The position numbers and the translations under genes were made by a program. The notes beneath the pieces were generated by a model. That model was given only the letters and a program-made list of their open reading frames with translations. It did no database searches and was not told the origin of the DNA. Below are positions 1 through 4,978 of a DNA stretch of 8,084 bases, piece by piece. This DNA is from Paracoccaceae bacterium. Its GTDB lineage: Bacteria > Pseudomonadota > Alphaproteobacteria > Rhodobacterales > Rhodobacteraceae. How positions within the stretch are numbered: position 1 is the stretch's first letter; every line of letters starts with the position of its first letter. The DNA lies in NCBI GenBank assembly GCA_007120685.1, contig SKNG01000120.1, positions 1-8,084 on the forward strand. Direction: 5' to 3'.

Positions 1-106
1 ATTCTCCTGTTCATGGGGTGCTCCCTCGCTGGCGCCGGCGGCAACCGGCATAGGTGGTGATGTCACCTCCCAGTAGGGCAGCGCCCCTCCACAATTTCCA
101 GCAATT
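1..106 (-). other. Downstream flank of the truncated dehydratase; possible start region of a further minus-strand gene
   Basis: Read on the minus strand this stretch follows the TAG of the truncated dehydratase. None of its three frames resembles the missing C-terminus of that protein family: no GRAWITG-like motif is present. In the same frame as the dehydratase it stays open from just after the TAG to a TGA at 14-12, but I do not recognise that translation. Two possible starts of another gene are seen: an ATG at 51-49 whose frame runs off the window, and an ATG at 14-12. An AGGAG at 8-4 lies three bases from the window edge and could serve a start codon just outside. Nothing here can be assigned a function. 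Confidence 0.35.
4..8 (-). promoter_or_regulatory. Candidate ribosome binding site AGGAG for a gene beginning left of the window
   Basis: The minus strand reads ACAGGAGAAT at the window edge. AGGAG followed by at least three A/T-rich bases is a typical ribosome binding site, and the correct spacing would put the start codon a few bases outside the window. This suggests that the minus-strand cluster continues, but the start codon itself is not visible. Confidence 0.35.
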
Positions 107-946
107 CTATGACTTCACCCCTTGGCCGATCTGCCCGCGCTGGTGCATCAGCGCAAGCTGCGCAGATACGGCGGTGCCGGTGGGTGAGCGGTCCACCTTG
201 CCCGGCTCGATCACTACGGCATGTTTCACTTCTGGCCCCTGTGGCCCGTCCTCTGGTGGGGTGGCGAACAGGCAAAACGAGAGATGCCGCCAATCAGGGT
301 TTTCCGGGTGAGTGAAACCAAGCTGCGCATTGGCCGCTGCAGTGATCCGCGCGCCAAGCGCGGCGATGTCGCGGGCTTCATGCGCGGCCAGTTCCAGCCC
401 CAGCCCACCCGCATCGACCACCACGAAACTGTCACCACCATAGGCCGTGTCGACATGCAGGCTGCCCAGCCCTTCGATTTCCAGCGCTGCGTCAAGCTGG
501 CCTGCGAAAGACGCCACATTGCGCACGAAAATCCGCTGTGCCTTGCCATCCGCACATTCGGCGCGGACATGGATTAGGCCGCCGGGGGCCTCCAGGATCA
601 TATGCGTTTCGGGCTCCCGCATTTCGATGATGCCTGTATCAAGCAGCACGGTGGAGACGCAGATCGAGTTCGAGCCGGACATCGGCGGGGTATGTTCCGG
701 CTCCATGATGATGAACCCAATCTGCGCGCGCGGATCCTTGGGCGGCACCAGCAGGTTGATATGGCGAAACACCCCACCGCGCGGTTCATTCAGGACGAAA
801 TCGCGCAGGGCGCCGTCTTGATGGATCCAGCGCGCCTGTTCCCACAGCGTCGTCCCCGGCGGCGGCACAACCCCGCCGGTGATCACATCGCCCACTTCAC
901 CTTCGGCATGGCAGCCGACAATCTGGATAGCACAGCCAGAGCGCAT
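107..946 (-). CDS. Proline racemase-family protein, probable trans-3-hydroxy-L-proline dehydratase, C-terminally truncated (likely non-functional)
   Basis: 279 residues from ATG 946. Family enzymes with this pattern remove water from trans-3-hydroxy-L-proline to give pyrroline-2-carboxylate. Visible hallmarks are the CHAEGEVGDVI motif (12-22), NEPRGG (53-58), MSGSNS at 89-94 with Ser90 where racemases have the first catalytic Cys, DTAYGGDSF (166-174), and DRSPTGT at 252-258 with Thr256 replacing the second Cys. The Cys-to-Thr change is the known mark of the dehydratase branch. The protein ends right after HQRGQIGQG with VKS and a TAG. The last roughly 60 residues, including the conserved SIIGS and GRAWIT segments present in the neighbouring epimerase, are absent, and no other frame restores them. 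The start at 946 is preferred over one at 1039 because homology begins there; it overlaps the stop of a short leader ORF (TGATG). The dehydratase assignment is inference; family membership is secure. Confidence 0.82.
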   Translation of the reverse strand: MRSGCAIQIVGCHAEGEVGDVITGGVVPPPGTTLWEQARWIHQDGALRDFVLNEPRGGVFRHINLLVPPKDPRAQIGFIIMEPEHTPPMSGSNSICVSTVLLDTGIIEMREPETHMILEAPGGLIHVRAECADGKAQRIFVRNVASFAGQLDAALEIEGLGSLHVDTAYGGDSFVVVDAGGLGLELAAHEARDIAALGARITAAANAQLGFTHPENPDWRHLSFCLFATPPEDGPQGPEVKHAVVIEPGKVDRSPTGTAVSAQLALMHQRGQIGQGVKS

Positions 947-999
947 CAGGCACGATCCTGCAAAGCACCCGGCTCTGTGTGCTGCGCGAAAATTGTCAT
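946..999 (-). CDS. 17-codon leader ORF coupled to the dehydratase gene
   Basis: The ATG at 999-997 follows a strong AAGGAGG (1011-1005) at a spacing of 5 bases, the best ribosome binding site of the minus-strand cluster. It encodes only MTIFAQHTEPGALQDRA and stops with a TGA that shares its A with the ATG of the dehydratase (TGATG). This layout is classic for translational coupling. I do not recognise the peptide. It may be a genuine leader peptide that delivers ribosomes to the weakly preceded dehydratase start, the fused head and tail of a gene lost by internal deletion, or the original N-terminus of the dehydratase put out of frame by an indel. The sequence alone does not separate these. 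Confidence 0.4.
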   Translation of the reverse strand: MTIFAQHTEPGALQDRA

Positions 1000-1004
1000 G
1001 GCAT

Positions 1005-1011
1005 CCTCCTT
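1005..1011 (-). promoter_or_regulatory. Strong ribosome binding site AAGGAGG
   Basis: AAGGAGG on the minus strand lies 5 bases before the ATG of the 17-codon leader ORF and about 60 bases before the dehydratase start. It is not placed to serve the dehydratase ATG directly. The dehydratase start itself has only a weak AGGA about 9 bases upstream, so this site decides that translation probably enters through the leader. Confidence 0.6.
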
Positions 1012-1109
1012 GAGAGATAGTTTGGAAAAACTCTTTCACGCACTGGGGCGATGCGCAGTCAGTTCAGGATGCACGTGCTCCTCTGCGCCGCCCGGGCGAA
1101 CCTGTGGGT

Positions 1110-2039
1110 TCATGCGGCAGGAATGCCGGCGGCATAGGGATCCCCCGGGGCGAAATGCAGCACGCTCTCGGCTGTGATCCAAGCGCGACCGCAGACTGTC
1201 GGGACAATACCACCGTTTTCGCCCGCGACGTAGCTGAGCCGGTAGGTGCTACCGATGATGCTTTGCTGAAGCCATGGCGCGCCAGCGTCAAGCTGGCCAT
1301 CTGCCGCCAGACAAGCGAGCAACGCCGATGTGCCCGTGCCGCAGGGCGAGCGGTCATAGCTGCCACTGGGACACAGCACGAAATTGCGCGCGTCCGCGCC
1401 CTCGCAGGGGGCCAACAGGATGACATGGTCGATCCAGGCGCCCTGAGCGCCGGTCCAGCCCTGATCCTGTAGCGCTTGGCGGATGCGCAGAGTGGCGTCA
1501 GTCAAATGACGGATATTGCCAGGCTGCAGTGCGCAGGGCAGATCGCGGGTGATGAAAAACCAGTTGCCACCCCAGGCAATATCGCCTGTCACGCGGCCCA
1601 CGCCAGGCACATCAAGGCTGACATCCTTGTGCAGGCGGTAGCTTTCAACATTGGTGATACTGACCTCGTGATCCGAATGCAGTTCGACCGTCACGACACC
1701 GACGGGCGTTTCCAGCCTATGCATACCGATCCCGATACGCCCCATATGCGCCAGCGTGATGGCGGTGCCGATCGAGGCATGGCCGCACATGCCCAGATTG
1801 CCCGCCGGATTGAAATAGATCACACCGGTCACACAGTCAGGCCGCAACGGCGGCACCAACATCGCGCCCACCATTGCCTCCAACCCACGCGGCTCGCAGA
1901 TCGCCGACTTGCAGAAATCGCCATGATCACGCGCCAGCCTTGCTGCGCGCTCGCCCACGCTGCCCCCGCCCAGATCCGGCCCGCCCGAGAGGATGACGCG
2001 GGTCGGTTCGCCCTCGGTATGGCTGTCGATCACGCGCAT
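1110..2039 (-). CDS. 4-hydroxyproline 2-epimerase (proline racemase family)
   Basis: 309 residues from ATG 2039, normal family length. It interconverts trans-4-hydroxy-L-proline and cis-4-hydroxy-D-proline in the cytoplasm by a cofactor-free two-base mechanism, the first step of hydroxyproline breakdown. Both catalytic cysteines are present: Cys85 in MCGHA and Cys233 in SPCGTGTSA, with the partner Asp229. Other family motifs are DSHTEGEPTR near the N-terminus, CEPRG (48-52), WGGNWFF (156-162), SIIGS (260-264) and GRAWIT (284-289), so this copy is complete, unlike its downstream paralogue. The ATG overlaps the end of the lyase gene by 10 bases, with a GGAG about 11 bases upstream, so the two are co-translated. 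A TTG at 2069 would add ten residues that do not look conserved. Proline racemase activity is an alternative, but the neighbouring lyase favours hydroxyproline. Confidence 0.9.
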   Translation of the reverse strand: MRVIDSHTEGEPTRVILSGGPDLGGGSVGERAARLARDHGDFCKSAICEPRGLEAMVGAMLVPPLRPDCVTGVIYFNPAGNLGMCGHASIGTAITLAHMGRIGIGMHRLETPVGVVTVELHSDHEVSITNVESYRLHKDVSLDVPGVGRVTGDIAWGGNWFFITRDLPCALQPGNIRHLTDATLRIRQALQDQGWTGAQGAWIDHVILLAPCEGADARNFVLCPSGSYDRSPCGTGTSALLACLAADGQLDAGAPWLQQSIIGSTYRLSYVAGENGGIVPTVCGRAWITAESVLHFAPGDPYAAGIPAA

Positions 2040-3028
2040 TGCAGATGCGGCTCCAACCGCTGCGACCAATCCGCATACCAGCGCTGGAACAGATCAAGCT
2101 GCGCCTGCGCAAAGCCGCGCTGGCTGGGGCTGAGTTCATCGGTCGGGTTGATGTTCAGTGCATATTCCTGCTCGCCAAGACAGGTCAGCAAGTATTTGTA
2201 ATACAGCACCAGATCCGCGCCTTCATCGAAGGAGGACAGCACCGCCATCGCCTGATCAAGCTCCTGCGCCCGCTCCCGCGCGCGCGCATCCCCGCCTGCG
2301 GCCTTGCGCGACAAATCCACCAGATGCAGCACTTCGCGCGGCAGAACATTCCCGATCCCGGTGATCGCACCGCAGGCCCCGTAATTCACGAAACCCTCAA
2401 AGACCATCGTATCGACGCCGACCATCAATCTGATGGCGGCATCTTTACTGGTGATGAATTCCGCCGCCTGGCGCAGCCCTGCGCGGCCGCCGAATTCCTT
2501 GAACCCCACAAGGTTCGGATGTTCCTTGCGCAGCGCAAAGAACAGCTCTGCGCCGGTGGAAAATCCGTAATGGGGGCTGTTGTAGATCACCGCCGGTATA
2601 TCGGGCGCAGCAGAGAGGATGGCCTTGAAATGGTGGCGCTGCGCCGCGACGGAACTGCCGCGCGACAAGACGCGCGGAATGACCATCAGTGCCTGCGCCC
2701 CCACCCTGGCCGCATGGGCGGCATGGGCGACAGCGCTGGCCGTGTTCACAGCGCCCGTGCCCACCATGACCGGCACACCCGCACCAACAAGCCGGGCCAC
2801 GCCCTCCATCCGGTCGGAATCGCCGATCAGCGGCCAGTCGCCCATGGACCCGCAATAGACCACGCCTGACATGCCAGAAGCGACCAGCGCCTGCCCCTTG
2901 CGCACAAGCGCATCATGGTCCGGACTGTGGTCGGATTTGCAGGGCGTCATCAGGGCGGGGATACAGCCATTCAGCATCTCTGTGTTCATGCGGGTCTCGC
3001 TTCGATGGAGTTCGCTTGAGGTAACCAT
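2030..3028 (-). CDS. Dihydrodipicolinate synthase (DapA/NAL) family lyase, probable pyrroline-4-hydroxy-2-carboxylate deaminase
   Basis: 332 residues. It is a class I aldolase-type TIM barrel. Visible are the substrate loop GSMGDWP (60-66, the counterpart of GTTGE in DapA), the catalytic Tyr149 in VIYNSPHYG, and the Schiff-base Lys177 in GFKEFGG. The subgroup beside proline racemase genes is known to deaminate and dehydrate pyrroline-4-hydroxy-2-carboxylate to alpha-ketoglutarate semialdehyde, which fits the epimerase directly downstream; a housekeeping lysine-biosynthesis role is unlikely. The start at 3028 has AAGGGAG five bases upstream. Homologues tend to begin near Met14 (ATG 2989), which has only a weak site, so the first 13 residues could be untranslated. 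It is the first gene of the minus-strand operon, with the candidate operator directly upstream of its ribosome binding site. Confidence 0.85.
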   Translation of the reverse strand: MVTSSELHRSETRMNTEMLNGCIPALMTPCKSDHSPDHDALVRKGQALVASGMSGVVYCGSMGDWPLIGDSDRMEGVARLVGAGVPVMVGTGAVNTASAVAHAAHAARVGAQALMVIPRVLSRGSSVAAQRHHFKAILSAAPDIPAVIYNSPHYGFSTGAELFFALRKEHPNLVGFKEFGGRAGLRQAAEFITSKDAAIRLMVGVDTMVFEGFVNYGACGAITGIGNVLPREVLHLVDLSRKAAGGDARARERAQELDQAMAVLSSFDEGADLVLYYKYLLTCLGEQEYALNINPTDELSPSQRGFAQAQLDLFQRWYADWSQRLEPHLQCA

Positions 3029-3033
3029 ACAGA

Positions 3034-3040
3034 CTCCCTT
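3034..3040 (-). promoter_or_regulatory. Ribosome binding site AAGGGAG of the lyase gene
   Basis: AAGGGAG lies 5 bases before the ATG at 3028 and supports that start over the internal ATG at 2989. Its last base touches the candidate operator, so a repressor bound there could also block ribosome access or early transcription. Confidence 0.55.
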
Positions 3041-3053
3041 ATTGGATACAATA
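3040..3053. promoter_or_regulatory. Candidate GntR-family operator TATTGGATACAATA
   Basis: A 14-bp inverted repeat with six of seven pairs matching (only one G/A mismatch next to the centre) lies in the 85-base divergent gap between the lyase (start 3028) and the GntR regulator (start 3114). Its core TTGGATACAA resembles the TTGnnnnCAA-type half-site spacing of FCD-type GntR operators. TACAAT inside it (3047-3052) also fits a plus-strand -10 box for the regulator, and TATATT (3056-3051 on the minus strand) a -10 for the operon, so a bound regulator could control both directions. No convincing -35 was found for either. Operator function is inferred. Confidence 0.55.
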
Positions 3054-3102
3054 TACGCTTTCGGCGCTTCCCCTCTCGCCCGGCACTGTGTAAGAGATCA
3101 TC

Positions 3103-3107
3103 AGGAG
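3103..3107 (+). promoter_or_regulatory. Ribosome binding site AGGAG of the GntR regulator
   Basis: AGGAG lies 6 bases before ATG 3114 and 9 bases before ATG 3117. It fixes the real start near here, although the reading frame is open from 2871; the upstream part would lie antisense within the lyase gene and is not coding. Confidence 0.65.
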
Positions 3108-3113
3108 CGAAAA

Positions 3114-3773
3114 ATGATGAAGATTCAGACTTATGACATATCCAGGACGGCATCGGCGGCAACGCTGATTTTCGACGCCATTCGTGAGGCAATCATCAAG
3201 GGGGACCTGACACAGGGCGAGCCCTTGCGTCAGGAAGACATCGCACGCGCCTTCAATGTCAGCCGCATCCCGGTGCGCGAGGCGTTGCTGAAGCTCGAGC
3301 AACACGGACTGATCACCTCGCAGCGCTACAAGGGGGCAGTCGTTGCGGGTCTGTCGCTGGCGGAGGCTAGTGAGATCTTCGAGTTTCGCGCCTTGCTGGA
3401 ACCAGAAGTCATCCGCCGCGCCGTCCCGCATATGTCGCCCCAGATTCTGGAAGAGGCGGCGCAGTGCTGCGAGGCCTTTGCCCGGGCAGATGACCCAATG
3501 CAATGGGGCGACCTGAACCGACGCTTCCACACCACGCTCTATGCCGCAAGCGGCCTGCCCTATCATCTGGAAGTGCTCAACAAGGCGATGGATCGGATCG
3601 ACCCCTATCTGCGCGCGCAACTATTGCTCAGCGACGGGATGCAGCGCGCCAATCGCGAACATCACCTGATCGTCGATGCCTGCAAGTCCGGGCAAGCCGA
3701 CATGGCCGCGGACCTGACACGCCAGCATATCCTCGGCGCACAAGAGTCGCTGTCGCGGTATTGGCAGAAGTGA
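3114..3773 (+). CDS. GntR-family (FadR/FCD subfamily) transcriptional regulator, probable regulator of the hydroxyproline cluster
   Basis: 219 residues, usual length for the family. The N-terminal winged helix-turn-helix covers about residues 13-75, with the recognition region EDIARAFNVSRIPVREALLK (41-60), the GntR signature. The C-terminal all-helical FCD domain (about 84-215) carries the metal/ligand pocket residues: Asn135 and His139 in NRRFH, His183 in the REHH stretch, and His205 in RQHI. FCD regulators bind small carboxylates or amino acids and usually release DNA on binding. Divergent placement against the hydroxyproline genes, with a palindrome between them, suggests a local repressor that responds to a hydroxyproline intermediate; this is inference. 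The start at 3114 is chosen for its AGGAG; ATG 3117 is an equally spaced alternative, one residue shorter. Confidence 0.9.
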   Translation: MMKIQTYDISRTASAATLIFDAIREAIIKGDLTQGEPLRQEDIARAFNVSRIPVREALLKLEQHGLITSQRYKGAVVAGLSLAEASEIFEFRALLEPEVIRRAVPHMSPQILEEAAQCCEAFARADDPMQWGDLNRRFHTTLYAASGLPYHLEVLNKAMDRIDPYLRAQLLLSDGMQRANREHHLIVDACKSGQADMAADLTRQHILGAQESLSRYWQK

Positions 3774-3824
3774 CGCTGCACCGCATGTGAATGACCGCTG
3801 AATGACCGCTTCGACGACGCTGCA
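3772..3824. repeat. Short direct repeats after the GntR gene
   Basis: GAATGACCGCT occurs twice in perfect tandem (3789-3799 and 3800-3810), flanked by two copies of GACGCTGCA (3772-3780 and 3816-3824). The first GACGCTGCA overlaps the stop codon of the regulator. The pattern suggests small slippage or insertion/excision duplications in non-coding DNA; it is too short to be a regulatory array and no function is claimed. Confidence 0.5.
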
Positions 3825-3869
3825 ATACAGCATGCGACAGTGTAACGAACGGCAGGTGTGGGCCGGGTG

Positions 3870-3881
3870 CGTTGATCAACG
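3870..3881. repeat. 12-bp perfect palindrome CGTTGATCAACG
   Basis: A perfect 12-bp inverted repeat overlaps the terminal TGA of the broken recombinase-partner gene, in the convergent gap after the GntR regulator. It has no spacer and no T-run, so it is not a convincing terminator. It could be a protein-binding site or chance. Confidence 0.3.
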
Positions 3882-4247
3882 ATGGCTGGCTCGCTGCCCG
3901 ACCCACCCGAAAGGAAACGGCTCCAGCGCCCGCGCCAGCGTCACCTCCAGCCCCTGCCGCCCGTCCAGGATCGCCTCGACTATGTCGGGCACGAGCAGTG
4001 TCACGCGCAGGACGCGAGTGAAGTAGGACGGCGCGATGCCCTCACGCTACACCAGTTCGGCGATGGTGGCGAACTTGCCCGCTTCCAGCATGCACTTCCG
4101 ACGGAAGGCACGCGCGAGGGCCTTCACGAGGGTTTCGCCGGGCCGCCTCCGCGCGGACGCGCCCTCGGTGAGCGCGATCTCCTTGCGCCCGCCGCGCTTC
4201 ACGACATGGAACGTCACCGTCTCGGGGGTCGGCGGCGCGCGTGTCAC
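3876..4247 (-). pseudogene. Broken small partner gene of a serine recombinase module (in-frame TAG)
   Basis: Read on the minus strand from GTG 4247, one frame gives about 123 residues interrupted by a TAG at 4049-4047 after FATIAELV. Past the stop the same frame continues with REGIAPSYFTRVLRVTLL and VPDIVEAILDGRQG to a TGA at 3878-3876. The whole matches a small conserved protein that follows large serine recombinases in many alphaproteobacteria, where the segment usually reads AELAEREGI. So GAG has become TAG, and the preceding Ala has become Val. The AELxxREGIAPSY stretch is helix-turn-helix-like, similar to ParB/KorB-type readers; its exact role is unknown to me. The GTG overlaps the recombinase stop (GTGA), the normal arrangement of the module. 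Family recognition is from memory of the motif set. Confidence 0.75.
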
Positions 4248-4462
4248 GCCGCTTCCTTGATACCGCCAGCCGGCATCTCGCGGGCCAGACCGCCGGGCCC
4301 GTCGACGCGGAGGCGCATGTTGAGCCCGTCCGTGCCGATGTCAACACGCTCGACCGGCAGCGCCACGATGCGGGCCTGTTCGGCAGGGAAGAGTTTATCC
4401 CACAGCGGGTCGAAAAGCTGCAACGCCGCACGGGCGCCGGGCTCGGTGATGTCGTCGGCGTG
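4244..4462 (-). pseudogene. C-terminal remnant of a large serine recombinase (resolvase/invertase type)
   Basis: The minus frame ending at TGA 4246-4244 contains DDITEP, then FDPLWDKLFPAEQARIV, VERVDIGTDGL and RLRVDGPGGLARE, which match the end of alphaproteobacterial large serine recombinases (usual form LDPLWDELFPAEQARIVxLLVERVD). Only about 70 residues of a protein normally over 500 long are present. The N-terminal resolvase domain with its catalytic serine, the recombinase domain and the zinc ribbon are all missing. The frame stays open back to 4642, but similarity fades before DDITEP; a weakly similar stretch (GEQIEGGTG) may extend the relic somewhat, perhaps with frameshifts. Substitutions such as LPVERV for LLVERV add to the picture of decay. 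Confidence 0.75.
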
Positions 4463-4792
4463 AAGGCAAAGGGCTACGCCGCCAGCCCCCGTACCGCCCT
4501 CGATCTGCTCGCCCGCATCCAGCGGCACCTGGCAAGGATCGGAGAGCGCGGTCGGCGGCCTGTGCAACACAACCCCCGAACCACTGGAGATCTTCGACAC
4601 CCTGAGCCTGCCAAAACCCTCCTGACAACCCCGCCTCGTCACAAATCGGCCCCTCTCGCCATAGCAATATCAATGGCTAAGCTTTTCTTGCTGTCGAACT
4701 TGTGAGGCCCGGGTGGTTCTGCTTTTCCAGACCTCCTCTCATTTCAGGCAACTAACCTCGACAATCCTTGAAAAATGACATTCACTTAAGCA
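4463..4792. other. Intergenic stretch without a recognised gene
   Basis: Between the recombinase remnant and the mla operon no frame on either strand gives a protein I recognise. The minus strand of the left part (to about 4642) may be decayed upstream recombinase sequence. The right part from about 4660 is visibly richer in A and T than its surroundings and should hold the mla promoter. TTGAAA at 4768-4773 could be a -35 box, but no good -10 follows at the proper distance, so no promoter is called. No tRNA, terminal inverted repeat or attachment site was seen. Confidence 0.5.
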
Positions 4793-4978
4793 ATGACAAC
4801 GCTCTGCAGCACCATCGGCCTGCCCGCGCGACGACACCGCCCCATAACGACCACCGAGAAGACGACGATGACGACCGGACCTGATCCGAAGAACGCCACC
4901 ACGCCAGCGCTGCAAGCGCCAATCGCGTGGCGGGTGGTTCGGCTGGCGTCGCTCCCCGCGGCGGGGCCGCTGCCCTGA
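4793..4978 (+). CDS. Doubtful 61-residue ORF overlapping the mlaE start
   Basis: The ORF starts at ATG 4793 without a clear ribosome binding site and ends with a TGA whose A is the first base of the mlaE ATG (TGATG at 4976-4980). An internal ATG at 4868 has GAGAAG about 6 bases upstream and would give a 36-residue peptide with the same stop. The translation is rich in Thr, Pro and Arg, has no recognisable domain, and its third-position bias is weaker than in mlaE. It may be a leader that feeds ribosomes into mlaE, whose own start lacks a strong site, or simply the 5' untranslated region. Confidence 0.22.
   Translation: MTTLCSTIGLPARRHRPITTTEKTTMTTGPDPKNATTPALQAPIAWRVVRLASLPAAGPLP

Noticed and set aside
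1089..1098. Palindrome CGCCCGGGCG after the epimerase gene
   Set aside because: Short, without loop or T-run; no support as a terminator or operator in GC-rich DNA.
2871..3113. Upstream extension of the GntR frame
   Set aside because: Lies antisense within the lyase gene and across the promoter gap; ATG 3114 has a proper ribosome binding site and normal family length.
4241..4705. 154-residue plus-strand open frame
   Set aside because: Runs antisense to the recombinase remnant and shows no recognisable family; the minus frame carries the recognisable motifs.
4768..4795. Possible sigma-70 promoter before mla (TTGAAA)
   Set aside because: No acceptable -10 hexamer 16-18 bases downstream.
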